This document shows positions 1-9,009 of a stretch of 64,000 nt of DNA, piece by piece. The stretch covers positions 2,714,047 through 2,778,046 of the forward strand of contig NZ_CP020914.1 in assembly GCF_007833355.1 (NCBI RefSeq). The letters are read 5' to 3'. Position 1 is the first letter of the stretch; every line of letters starts with the position of its first letter. Source of the stretch: Denitratisoma sp. DHT3. GTDB taxonomy: Bacteria; Pseudomonadota; Gammaproteobacteria; Burkholderiales; Rhodocyclaceae. Position numbers and translations under genes: made by a program. The notes beneath the pieces were generated by a model. The model was not told where the DNA came from. It did not search any database and saw only the letters and a list, made by a program, of their open reading frames with translations.

Positions 1-144
1 GACGACGACTTCCTCCAGTTCCTGGGATTTCGCGGCAGGGCTGTCGGATGCGCTGAAAGCGTGCGTGCTGAATACCCCGGACATGGCGCCGCTGATCAGC
101 GCTGCCATCTGTTTAATGCGGTTGTGTCGATACATGACTCTCAT
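1..144 (-). CDS. TonB-dependent receptor, N-terminal fragment (cut by window edge)
   Basis: Forty-eight codons are visible, from an ATG at 144 to the window edge. AGGAGG lies 6 nt upstream of the ATG, which fixes the start; a second in-frame ATG is at 135. The N-terminus is basic (RVMYRHNRIKQ), followed by a hydrophobic signal-peptide-like stretch ending near THAFSA, then a mature start reading SQELEEVVV. An acidic stretch running into VVV just after the signal peptide is typical of the TonB box and early plug of outer-membrane siderophore or metal receptors. The gene diverges from the FTR1 iron locus, which supports iron uptake. The substrate cannot be told from this fragment, and the family call rests only on the signal peptide plus the TonB-box-like start. 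Confidence 0.6.
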   Translation of the reverse strand, partial: MRVMYRHNRIKQMAALISGAMSGVFSTHAFSASDSPAAKSQELEEVVV

Positions 145-588
145 CTCTTTCCTCCTGATAGGTGATGAATAAGCGTCGCATCTTGTGGCTCCCGGCATGG
201 CTAATCCCCGGCATTTCTTGTTCTATTCAGGGATTTTTCGCAAGCATGCGGGAAGTGCCGCTCAATTTGAACTGAGGAGATAGGTCATATTCGGACAGGA
301 TGGGTCAGCTCGGCAAAGCCGGGGGTGGGGAGCGCCAGGGTAGTCACTATGATGACAATGTCGTTGTTGTCCGAAATGCCCGTTGACGATCATTGAGCCT
401 GAAAACCTCAGTTACGCGTGAGCCAGCCGATCTGAAATCAGGCTGGCGGACGACGGCTCAGCGCAAGGTCCATGGCACCCAGTTCCAGAATTCGGTGCGG
501 CTGATCAACGTCCAGGCCGCCCGGCTCGATCCGATCGGGGCCCTGCGCCACCAGCAGCGGCGGCAAAATTTTATTTTGAATTCTTTTC
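145..588. other. Intergenic region between divergent iron genes
   Basis: This 440-bp stretch separates the TonB-receptor start from the Fur-box/cupredoxin region. Short open frames exist on both strands (for example 393-596), but none has a convincing ribosome binding site or a recognisable domain. I see no riboswitch or terminator here. Confidence 0.5.
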
Positions 589-607
589 GAGAATAGTTAT
601 CATTAGC
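589..607 (+). promoter_or_regulatory. Candidate Fur box
   Basis: The 19-mer at 589-607 (GAGAATAGTTATCATTAGC) matches the classical Fur box GATAATGATAATCATTATC at 14 of 19 positions. It overlaps a possible promoter (TTGAAT at 576-581, 16-bp spacer, TATCAT at 598-603). It sits just upstream of the cupredoxin remnant and FTR1, where iron repression would be expected. The site was found by eye. Confidence 0.5.
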
Positions 608-633
608 CGGCGTGCGAGAGACATTGGAAACCA

Positions 634-906
634 TTGCTGGCGTTCATGTTTCATGCCATTCGCAACCCCATTTTCGAACCGTCCGAGGTGCGCATCCCGG
701 CCGGGCAGAAGGTCGAGCGGGTGTGCTCATGGCCAGGACGCGACACCGGAAGAATTCGAAAACCACGAATTGAATCGCGGGAAGGATATGCTCGCCGGCA
801 CCAAGGCGGCCCTGTATCGGATGCGCTGAGCGCGTGGTGCGGGGCACACCCCTTCATCGGCGATTTTCATGACAAAACGGCGCGTGGCGCCCTCATTGCG
901 GAGTGA
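634..906 (+). pseudogene. Frameshifted cupredoxin (P19/EfeO-type iron-uptake partner)
   Basis: Fragments of one cupredoxin domain appear in order in two frames. The first frame gives FEPSEVRIPAGQKVERV (about 673-723). The next frame gives QDATPEEFENHELNRGKDML and then AGTKAALY, up to a TGA at about 826. The original frame returns with HPFIGDFHDKTARGALIAE and stops at 906. Together these recreate the expected order of the small periplasmic cupredoxins encoded beside FTR1 permeases, which supply or oxidise iron for import. At least two frameshifts are needed, and no clear signal peptide remains upstream. The gene is therefore broken, unless both shifts are sequencing errors. The FTR1 gene begins 8 nt after the remnant ends, as in an operon. 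Confidence 0.75.
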
Positions 907-913
907 ATTGGAA

Positions 914-1735
914 ATGCTTGGTTCGGCAATCATCGTTTTTCGCGAGACGCTCGAGGCGGCCTTGGTGATCGGCATCATCGCCGCCGCGACCCGCGGCCTG
1001 GCGACGCGGGCCCGCTGGCTGTCGCTGGGTATCGGCGCGGGACTGCTCGGCTCGCTGGCCGTGGCCGCATTGACGGAATGGATCGCCGGCCTGGCCGAGG
1101 GCATCGGGCAGGAACTGCTCAATGCCCTCGTTCTCGGCGCGGCGGCGCTGATGCTGGCTTGGCACAACATCTGGATGGCCAGGCATGGCGCCCAGCTTTC
1201 CCGCGATGCGCGGCAACTGGGCAGCGACGTCAGCAGCGGCAGCCGCGAGATGTCGGCGCTGGCGGTGGTGGTCGCCCTGTGCATCCTGCGCGAGGGCGCC
1301 GAAACGGTGCTGTTCCTGTATGGCCTGCTGGCCGGCAGCGAAGGCGGATTGGCCAATGTCGTCGGCGGTGGCGCGCTGGGGCTTGCCGCCGGCGTCGGTG
1401 CCGGTTACGCCCTGTACGCGGGATTCCTGAAAATCCCGGCCCGCTGGTTCTTTGCCGCGACCAGCGGGCTGATCCTCGTGCTGGCCGCCGCCATGGCCAG
1501 CCAGATGGCGCGCTTCCTGGTCCAGGCCGATCTGCTGCCGAGCCTGGCCGCGCCGCTCTGGGACAGTTCCTGGCTGTTGTCCAACGGCTCCGTGCCGGGG
1601 CGCTTCCTGCATACCCTGATCGGCTATGAAGCATCGCCGCTCGGCATCCAGGTCGTGTTCTATGTCGCCACTTTGCTCCTGATCCTTAGCGGGATGCGCG
1701 CCGTCCGCGCACCCCGGCCCGCTCTTCCCGTCTGA
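914..1735 (+). CDS. FTR1-family iron permease
   Basis: This 273-residue multi-pass inner-membrane permease takes up iron at high affinity (EfeU/Ftr1 family). Two REXXE motifs, the iron-binding signature of the family, are present: RETLE at residues 10-14 and REGAE at 126-130. Several hydrophobic helices follow along the length. I start it at the ATG at 914 because family members begin a few residues before the first REXXE; an upstream in-frame ATG at 869 would add residues that overlap the cupredoxin remnant. The normal partner, a periplasmic cupredoxin, lies immediately upstream but is frameshifted, so this permease may work with another donor or be losing function. It is probably iron-regulated through the candidate Fur box at 589. 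Confidence 0.9.
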   Translation: MLGSAIIVFRETLEAALVIGIIAAATRGLATRARWLSLGIGAGLLGSLAVAALTEWIAGLAEGIGQELLNALVLGAAALMLAWHNIWMARHGAQLSRDARQLGSDVSSGSREMSALAVVVALCILREGAETVLFLYGLLAGSEGGLANVVGGGALGLAAGVGAGYALYAGFLKIPARWFFAATSGLILVLAAAMASQMARFLVQADLLPSLAAPLWDSSWLLSNGSVPGRFLHTLIGYEASPLGIQVVFYVATLLLILSGMRAVRAPRPALPV

Positions 1736-1803
1736 AAGAAGACATCCAATCCATGTGACGATTGCGGCGTGCCGGCGATGCCGGTCCGCCCCCAGAGGGA
1801 CTG

Positions 1804-2559
1804 CTACAGATTGCAGAAGGTCAGTTCGAAACTGACGTCCGTATCGACCTGCTTGGGCCGATGGTCCATGTGGGGAGGGAGAAAGCGGATGTTCAGCGCA
1901 TATTTGCTGGCGCTGATTTCCGGTACGTAGGCGTCGCCGTACGCCAGGCGCAGGCGCACCATCAGGGCGACGCGGCCGGCCAGCATCAACTGGTAGGCGC
2001 CCCGCGCGGCGATCTGCTGCTCCGGCCGACCCGAGGAGCGCAGCAGGCGCAGGACGATGCCCAGCGCCTGGCGGATCGGCTGTATCGGACTGAGCCAGCC
2101 CGCCAGGTCGTGCTGGCGGACGGCGCTGTCGCGGTGCAGCCAGTAGTGATACGACGGCAGGTCGAATTCGCAGACCCCGCCGGGAATCGCAATGCGGTTC
2201 TTGATGGCCATCAGCCATTCGTTTTCCCGCAGATAGTGGCCGATCTTGCCCTGCATCGCCAGGAGGCCCGCGGAGGCCTGCTCGATCTCGTAGAGGGCGC
2301 CGGAGAGGGCGTCCTCTGAAATGTCCGGATTGTTGCGAAACGACAGGAGGATCTGGCGCTGCCGCTCCAGTTCCTGCATCAGATCGAATTTGAGGTCGGC
2401 GCGACCGGCGGCCTCCAGAATCTCGAACATGGTCGCCAGGGCCACATGATGGTCCTCGGGCGTCTGACCGGCGAGGAAATGCGCGTTTCTGTCGAATAGA
2501 TCCTCCAGGCGCAAGAGGGTGCGGATGCGCTCATTGAGGGGATATTCGTAGGTGATCAC
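1804..2559 (-). CDS. zapD: Cell division protein ZapD
   Basis: This 251-residue protein belongs to the ZapD (YacF/DUF1342) family, cytoplasmic factors that bind and bundle FtsZ filaments at the division site. It opens with the family-typical ITYEYPLNERIRTLLRLEDLF and is mostly helical in its first half, with a beta-rich second half. The start is a GTG at 2559. It is the last gene of a minus-strand run and follows coaE by 55 nt. The coaE-zapD pairing is common in beta- and gammaproteobacteria, often near prepilin peptidase or yacG genes, which are absent here. Confidence 0.92.
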   Translation of the reverse strand: MITYEYPLNERIRTLLRLEDLFDRNAHFLAGQTPEDHHVALATMFEILEAAGRADLKFDLMQELERQRQILLSFRNNPDISEDALSGALYEIEQASAGLLAMQGKIGHYLRENEWLMAIKNRIAIPGGVCEFDLPSYHYWLHRDSAVRQHDLAGWLSPIQPIRQALGIVLRLLRSSGRPEQQIAARGAYQLMLAGRVALMVRLRLAYGDAYVPEISASKYALNIRFLPPHMDHRPKQVDTDVSFELTFCNL

Positions 2560-2614
2560 GCGCCAGGGCCCTTGGGGGAATTCGCCCCGATTCTCCCCGA
2601 TCCGAGCCTAAATC

Positions 2615-3262
2615 TCAACCCGAAAAGACGGCTTTTGTCGCCGCTTCAAGGTATTTGGCATGCAATACGGCGACTTGACGCCGCAGGCGCTCCAGATCGC
2701 CGTCGTTGACGATCACATCGTCGGCGATCGCCAGGCGCTGGGCGCGACTGGCTTGCACGGCCATGATGCGGCGCACTTCCTCGGCCGCCAGACCGTTGCG
2801 GGCGATGACCCGGCTCACCTGCAGGTCTTCCGGGCAATCCACCACCAATATCCGGCTCATGTGCTGACGGGCGCCGCCGGACTCCGCCAGCAGCGGCACG
2901 GCATGGATCACGTAAGGCGCGCCGTGCGCCATGGCGGCGCTCATGCGGGCCGCGCCCTCGGCCGCGATCAGGGGATGGAGGATGGCTTCCAGGCGCGCCC
3001 GGGCGGACGGGTCGGTGAAGGCCAACTGACGCATGGCGGTCCGATCCAGGGCGCCGGCGGGCGTCACCAGCGCGGGGCCGAAAGCCTCCCGGATCGACGC
3101 CATCGCGGCGCCGCCGGGTCCGGTCAGGTCGTGGGCCACGGCATCGGCGTCGACGATGGCGGCGCCCAGTTGGGCGAACATGTCGGCGGCGGCGCTCTTG
3201 CCGCTGCCGATGCCGCCGGTCAGACCGACGATGAAGGTATGGCGCATCGGGGCTTGGTTCAT
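2615..3262 (-). CDS. coaE: Dephospho-CoA kinase
   Basis: This enzyme performs the last step of coenzyme A synthesis, phosphorylating the 3'-hydroxyl of dephospho-CoA with ATP. A P-loop (GLTGGIGSGKS) lies close to the N-terminus and is followed by a DADAVAHDL segment typical of CoaE. I chose the ATG at 3262 (215 residues) because it overlaps the stop codon of the upstream SPOR gene as ATGA. An ATG at 3274 would sit only 1-2 nt from GGAGG, too close to use it. coaX, another CoA-pathway gene, lies upstream in the same run. Confidence 0.93.
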   Translation of the reverse strand: MNQAPMRHTFIVGLTGGIGSGKSAAADMFAQLGAAIVDADAVAHDLTGPGGAAMASIREAFGPALVTPAGALDRTAMRQLAFTDPSARARLEAILHPLIAAEGAARMSAAMAHGAPYVIHAVPLLAESGGARQHMSRILVVDCPEDLQVSRVIARNGLAAEEVRRIMAVQASRAQRLAIADDVIVNDGDLERLRRQVAVLHAKYLEAATKAVFSG

Positions 3263-3942
3263 GGTGTCGCGCATTCCTCCAGCTTGGCGCCCGTCAGGGG
3301 CTTCAGCAGTTCGGCGAGCCTGGCCAGGCCCGCCTCCGGGCCCCGCGCCTCGATCCGGCTTTCCTGCGGCGAGGAAGGGTGGGTGACGATACGGGCCGAT
3401 TTGACTCCCCGGTGCGCCAGGTCGGCCAGGTATTCGCGGGCGCCGGCTTCGCTGCGGAATGTGGCGAAGACCAGCGCATAGCGGCTTGGCGCCGGGTTGA
3501 CGTAGCTCACTTCGCTCTTGATGCCCAGTGCCCGCACCTCCGCCAGCTTGGCCTCGGCCGCCGCCCGGCCGGGCAGGCCGTCGATGGCGATCTGGTACAT
3601 CGGCGCCGTGTCGATGGGGAGGCGCTTGAAGTGGAGTTCAGGCAACCGGGCCTGCCATGCCGCACGCAGGCGCTCGCCGTCGGCGGCTTTCAGTCCCGTG
3701 ACCAGGCGGCAGGCTTCGCGGCTCCCATTGGCCGTCACGGGAGCCACCGAGGGTATCGATGGCGCTTCCAGCGCCTTGAGTTCCGCGGCCGGCACCAGCC
3801 GCAGCTTCTCGGGGGCGACCTGGGCGGCGAGGCGCCGGGGTTCGCGGCCGTCGCCGGTGTCCCCCGGAGCGTTCCGGTTCCAGGCGTAGAACACCAGGTT
3901 GGCGAATACCGCCAACAGCACGGCCAGGCGCAGCAGGACCAT
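3259..3942 (-). CDS. SPOR-domain membrane protein
   Basis: This 227-residue protein has one N-terminal transmembrane helix (about residues 3-21) and a C-terminal SPOR-type region (about residues 75-215). SPOR domains bind denuded septal peptidoglycan and often mark division proteins. Basic residues and repeated beta-alpha-like units are visible (CRLVTGL..., YALVFATF...AREYLADL). It lies between the trpB-like gene (12 nt upstream) and coaE (ATGA overlap). Similar SPOR genes sit next to coaX in related bacteria. Its exact role is unknown; with zapD downstream, a link to division is plausible. Confidence 0.75.
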   Translation of the reverse strand: MVLLRLAVLLAVFANLVFYAWNRNAPGDTGDGREPRRLAAQVAPEKLRLVPAAELKALEAPSIPSVAPVTANGSREACRLVTGLKAADGERLRAAWQARLPELHFKRLPIDTAPMYQIAIDGLPGRAAAEAKLAEVRALGIKSEVSYVNPAPSRYALVFATFRSEAGAREYLADLAHRGVKSARIVTHPSSPQESRIEARGPEAGLARLAELLKPLTGAKLEECATP

Positions 3943-3954
3943 CGCGGCCCGGCC

Positions 3955-5319
3955 TCAGCCCACCTGCGGCAGGTGCTGCAAGGAGGCTTCCACCGCCTCG
4001 CGCGGATAGGCGTAGTCGTCCAGCTCCCCGGCGAAATACTTGTCGTAGGCGGCCATGTCGAAGTGGCCGTGGCCGGTGAGATTGAACAGGATCACCTTGG
4101 GCTCGCCGGTCGCCTTGCACTTCAGGGCCTCGTCGATCGCGGCGCGGATCGCGTGGCAGGATTCGGGTGCGGGAATCACGCCTTCGGCCCGCGAGAAGGT
4201 GATGCCGGCCTCGAAGGTGGCCAGTTGCGGCACGGCCACCGCCTCCACCTGGCCCTCGTGGAAGAGCTGCGAGACCAGCGGCGAATCGCCGTGGTAGCGC
4301 AGGCCGCCGGCGTGGATGCCGGGCGGCATGAAGTCGTGGCCGAGGGTGTACATCTTCATCAGCGGCGTGAAGCCGGAGGCGTCGCCGTAGTCGTAGGCGT
4401 AGGCGCCGTGGGTCAGGGTCGGGCAGGAGGTGGGTTCGACCGCCACGCAGCGCAGGTTCTGGGCGCGTTTCTCGCCGGCCGCCTTGTCGGCGAGGAAGGG
4501 GAAGGCGATGCCGCCGAAGCTGGAGCCGCCGCCGCAGGGGCCCAGGATCACGTCCGGGTAGAGGCCGATCTTCTCGAACTGCTTCTTCGCCTCCAGGCCG
4601 ATGATGCTCTGGTGCAGCAGCACGTGGTTCAGCACCGAGCCCAGGGTGTAGTTGGTGTCGGCGCGGCCGGCGGCTTCCTCCACGGCCTCGGAGATCGCCA
4701 GGCCCAGCGAGCCGGGATTGTTGGGATCCTTGGCCAGGGCGTCGCGGCCGGTCTGAGTCAGCTCCGAGGGGCTGGCATAGACCTCGGCGCCCCAGGTCTG
4801 CATCATGGAACGGCGGAAGGGCTTCTGCTGATAGCTGACGTTCACCATGTAGACCCGCACGGGGAGGCCGAACATCTGGCCGGCGAAGGCGATCGACGAC
4901 CCCCACTGGCCGGCGCCGGTCTCGGTGGTGAGCCGCTTGATGCCCGCCTGCTTGTTGTAGAAGGCCTGGGGCACGGCGGAATTGGGCTTGTGGGAGCCGG
5001 CCGGCGAGCAGCCCTCGAACTTGTAGAAGATCTTCGCCGGGGTGCCCAGGGCCTGCTCCAGGCGCACGGCGCGCACCAAGGGACTGGGACGCCAGAGGCG
5101 GTAGATTTCGCGCACTTCCTGGGGGATGGCGATCCAGCGCTCGGCGCTCATCTCCTGTTCCAGGATGGCGCCGGGGAAAATGGCCATCATGCGTTCCGGC
5201 GCCACGGGTTTGCCGTCGGGTCCCAGGGGCGGCGCGGGAGGATTCTTCATATCCGCCACCACGTTGTACCAGTGGGTGGGGATGTCGTTCTGTTCCAGGT
5301 CGATGCGGGTCGCTTCCAT
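3955..5319 (-). CDS. TrpB2-type tryptophan synthase beta-like enzyme (PLP-dependent)
   Basis: This 454-residue fold-type II PLP enzyme has the candidate Schiff-base lysine in GSHKPNSA and the glycine-rich phosphate loop in GPCGGGSSFGG. Its length and its extended N-terminus (WYNVVADM...) match the TrpB2/TrpB-like group rather than the roughly 400-residue TrpB1 that pairs with TrpA. It should be able to make tryptophan from indole and serine, perhaps as an indole-salvage enzyme. No trpA lies nearby. It follows coaX by 44 nt and precedes the SPOR gene by 12 nt. Confidence 0.88.
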   Translation of the reverse strand: MEATRIDLEQNDIPTHWYNVVADMKNPPAPPLGPDGKPVAPERMMAIFPGAILEQEMSAERWIAIPQEVREIYRLWRPSPLVRAVRLEQALGTPAKIFYKFEGCSPAGSHKPNSAVPQAFYNKQAGIKRLTTETGAGQWGSSIAFAGQMFGLPVRVYMVNVSYQQKPFRRSMMQTWGAEVYASPSELTQTGRDALAKDPNNPGSLGLAISEAVEEAAGRADTNYTLGSVLNHVLLHQSIIGLEAKKQFEKIGLYPDVILGPCGGGSSFGGIAFPFLADKAAGEKRAQNLRCVAVEPTSCPTLTHGAYAYDYGDASGFTPLMKMYTLGHDFMPPGIHAGGLRYHGDSPLVSQLFHEGQVEAVAVPQLATFEAGITFSRAEGVIPAPESCHAIRAAIDEALKCKATGEPKVILFNLTGHGHFDMAAYDKYFAGELDDYAYPREAVEASLQHLPQVG

Positions 5320-5363
5320 GGGGTCCTCGGGAAAATGCGTCGATCAAAACACCGAATTGTGCC

Positions 5364-6107
5364 TCAGGACGCCAGGGCGAGGTGGGCCAGACCCTCCAGC
5401 GCCAGGTTGTCCACCCGCCGCAGGGGAAGCTCGAGGTGGGGCGCCAGCGCCTCGGCCGCGCCGCCGGAGAGCAGGCACGCGGGGACCGGGCCGGCAGTCA
5501 TCTGGGCCAGATGGGCGTACATGCGGCCGATCGCGCCCAGCGTCGCGTGCAGCGCGCCGCTGCTGATCGCGTCCTGCGTGTTGCGCGGCAGCATCCGGTA
5601 ATGGCCGGGCTGCGGCGGCAGTTGCGCGGTGTTCCGGGCCAGCGCGCTGCGCATCAGATCGAGGCCGGGCAGGATCAGCCCGCCCTGGAAGCCGCCGCCG
5701 GCGTCCAGCACGTCGATGGTGGTGGCGGTGCCGGCGCTCAGCACCAGGCAGGCGTCCTGCTGCAGATGCCAGGCGCCGATCAGGGCGGCCCAGCGGTCGG
5801 CGCCCAGTTGCGCCGGCTGTTCGTAATGGTTGGTCACGCCGCAGCAATGGGGGCTGGCCTGCAACCATTGGACGGACCGCCCCAGGCCCCGCTCGATGGC
5901 GGCGGCGACCGCCGGCCCGGCCACGTTGACGCCCAGCACGCGGGTGACCGCGGCCATGCGGTCGGCGGGCAGGTGCGCCGCCAGTTCTGCGACGGTTGCC
6001 GTGGTCAGCGTGGCCGTCGTGGCGAAGGCGCCGCGTGCGCACCAGTCCGAACCCTCCCGCAGGCCCCATTTGATGCGGGTGTTGCCGCAGTCGAGACAAA
6101 GAATCAT
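5364..6107 (-). CDS. coaX: Type III pantothenate kinase
   Basis: This 247-residue enzyme phosphorylates pantothenate in the first committed step of CoA synthesis. The N-terminal LCLDCGNTRIKWG is the ASKHA phosphate-binding motif of CoaX, and the later GADRWAALIGAW and LSAGTATTIDVLD segments are also typical. The start at 6107 overlaps the birA stop as ATGA, the usual birA-coaX arrangement in proteobacteria. A much longer open frame runs upstream in this frame but is only the shadow of birA. Confidence 0.93.
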   Translation of the reverse strand: MILCLDCGNTRIKWGLREGSDWCARGAFATTATLTTATVAELAAHLPADRMAAVTRVLGVNVAGPAVAAAIERGLGRSVQWLQASPHCCGVTNHYEQPAQLGADRWAALIGAWHLQQDACLVLSAGTATTIDVLDAGGGFQGGLILPGLDLMRSALARNTAQLPPQPGHYRMLPRNTQDAISSGALHATLGAIGRMYAHLAQMTAGPVPACLLSGGAAEALAPHLELPLRRVDNLALEGLAHLALAS

Positions 6108-6919
6108 GAGGCGCCGTCCCCCGGTTCCGCCGGCCGCAGGCTGACGTCGCCGGCCAGGATGCGGCGCGGGCCGGTGGCCGACGCCAGCAGCAGCGCGCCA
6201 TCCTCGTCCACCCCCAGGCAGCGGCCCTCGGCGACCTCGCCGCCGCTGATCCGCACCGGCAGCCCCTGCCAGGCATGGCGCGCCAGCCACGCCTCGCGCA
6301 GGGCCGCGAAGCCGCCGTCGGCGTATTCGTCCAGGGTCGTCACCAGCGCCGCCAAGAGCGCCGCCAACACTGTTTCGCGGCTGGGCGCCTGCGGTCCGAG
6401 GGGCAGGGCCTGCCCCAGCGCGGCCGCCGCCACTTCCGGCGGCAGGTCGGCCGGCAGGCGCAGATTGAGGCCGATGCCGATCACCGCGCTGCGCACCTCT
6501 CCCGCCTGTAGTTCGACCAGGACGCCGGCGAGCTTCCGTCCCCGCAGCAGCAGATCGTTGGGCCACTTCAGGCCGACCTCCCGCACGTCCAGGGCCTCCA
6601 GGCCGCGCGCCAGCGCCAGGCCGACGGCCAGCGACAGGGCGGCCGGCGCCGGGGAAGCGGGGGGGAAGCGCCACAGCAGGGAAAAGGTCAGGCTGTCGCC
6701 CGGCGCCGAGACCCACTGGCGCCCGCGCCGTCCCCGGCCCGCCGTCTGTTTATCCGCCACCAGCACGGTGCCGGAAGGCGCACCGGCCTGGGCTCGCTCC
6801 AGCAGCCGGGTATTGGTGGAGTCGCATTCCGCCACGGCGTCGATGTCGAGGCGGCAGGCGGCGGTGCCCAGCGCGGCGGCGGTGGCGGCGATGTCGAAAG
6901 TGCTGTCCATCATCTGCAT
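6104..6919 (-). CDS. birA: Biotin--[acetyl-CoA-carboxylase] ligase
   Basis: This enzyme activates biotin with ATP and attaches it to the biotin carboxyl carrier protein. The biotin-binding motif GRGRRGRQW and the CDSTNTRLLE segment are clear, and KWPNDLLL carries the catalytic lysine region. At about 271 residues it lacks the N-terminal winged helix of E. coli BirA, so it is probably a ligase without repressor function. Start candidates are the ATGs at 6919, 6913 and 6910. It forms the overlapping pair with coaX. Confidence 0.92.
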   Translation of the reverse strand: MQMMDSTFDIAATAAALGTAACRLDIDAVAECDSTNTRLLERAQAGAPSGTVLVADKQTAGRGRRGRQWVSAPGDSLTFSLLWRFPPASPAPAALSLAVGLALARGLEALDVREVGLKWPNDLLLRGRKLAGVLVELQAGEVRSAVIGIGLNLRLPADLPPEVAAAALGQALPLGPQAPSRETVLAALLAALVTTLDEYADGGFAALREAWLARHAWQGLPVRISGGEVAEGRCLGVDEDGALLLASATGPRRILAGDVSLRPAEPGDGAS

Positions 6920-6928
6920 GGCCGCCGC

Positions 6929-7378
6929 TTATCCCGTCGGCGCCAGCCGCAGCGCCCGGGATTCCAGTTGCGCGCGCAGTTCGGCCGGCAGCGGCGCCGG
7001 CTTGCCGGCGACCAGATGGACCTTCACCACGTCGGCCAGGCCGATGCAGCGTTCGTCCTGGAACAGGGCCATCGCCAGATCGAAGGAACTGCGGCCGAGA
7101 CGGGCGATGCCGGCCCGGACTTCCAGCGGTGTCGGGTAGCGGGCCTCGTGCAGGTAGTCGTAACTGGCGCGGGCCACCAGCAGGCGGAACTCCCGGGCAC
7201 GGAACAGAAAGTCCTCGCCGAGGACTTCCATCAGGAAGCGCACCCGCGCCTCCTCGTAGTACTCGGCGACGGCGAGGTTGTTGATGTGCTTGACGATGTC
7301 CATGTCGGCGAAGCGCGGCTCCACCGTCATCGCGAAAGGATAGGCGCCCGCTGCCAGGCGCCGGGGGTCGAATTTCAT
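6929..7378 (-). CDS. Acyl-CoA thioesterase (hotdog fold)
   Basis: This 149-residue protein is of the 4-hydroxybenzoyl-CoA/YbgC-like thioesterase type. PRFADMDIVKHINNLAVAEYYEEARVRF fits the hotdog family's catalytic Asp region (DMD...HINN) and its long central helix. I start at the ATG at 7378 (MKFDPRRLA); an upstream ATG at 7441 lies inside a dispersed repeat motif and would add poorly conserved residues. It ends 9 nt before birA and probably heads the minus-strand run down to zapD. Its substrate is unknown. Confidence 0.85.
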   Translation of the reverse strand: MKFDPRRLAAGAYPFAMTVEPRFADMDIVKHINNLAVAEYYEEARVRFLMEVLGEDFLFRAREFRLLVARASYDYLHEARYPTPLEVRAGIARLGRSSFDLAMALFQDERCIGLADVVKVHLVAGKPAPLPAELRAQLESRALRLAPTG

Positions 7379-7440
7379 GGGAACGGTCGGGAGAGTCGAT
7401 AGTTGGCGTGAAATTGCGAATTGAAACGGTTGACCAAACA

Positions 7441-7461
7441 TCCGAGCGTAGCGAGCCTCTC
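7441..7461. repeat. Copy of dispersed GAGCGNAGCGAGCC motif
   Basis: The sequence TCCGAGCGTAGCGAGCCTCTC lies between the ntrC end and the thioesterase gene. Near-identical cores occur at about 8954-8973 and 42674-42692, always between genes, so this looks like a short dispersed intergenic element. Confidence 0.5.
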
Positions 7462-7493
7462 CCGTACGGTTTCCGGCTTGGCCAGCTTGAGGA

Positions 7494-8903
<1,410 letters not shown>

Positions 8904-8953
8904 GGGCGCATACCGTAAGAAATCGAACGGTATTGCCACGAAGCGCCCCGTGA

Positions 8954-8997
8954 CATCGAGTGCAGCGAGCCGATTCGAACCCCCCGCGAGGGGGGGG
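8954..8997. repeat. Dispersed repeat with GC hairpin between ntrB and ntrC
   Basis: The 106-bp gap between ntrB and ntrC holds a second copy of the AGCGAGCC motif (TCGAGTGCAGCGAGCCGA, 8956-8973), then a C6/G7 inverted repeat (8980-8997). Without a T tract it is not an obvious terminator, but it could lower ntrC expression or stabilise the message. Confidence 0.5.
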
Positions 8998-9009
8998 AAG
9001 GGGGGAGTT

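Noticed and set aside
393..596. 67-codon open frame upstream of the Fur box
   Set aside because: It has no ribosome binding site or domain and ends inside the putative promoter.
893..2218. 441-codon minus-strand open frame across FTR1 and the zapD end
   Set aside because: It is antisense to FTR1 and out of frame with zapD, with Arg/Gln/Pro-rich composition and no domain.
3379..5601. 740-codon open frame on the plus strand
   Set aside because: It lies antisense to the SPOR and trpB-like genes, whose motifs are clear. Its Gly/Arg/His/Ala-rich composition is typical of a GC-driven shadow frame.
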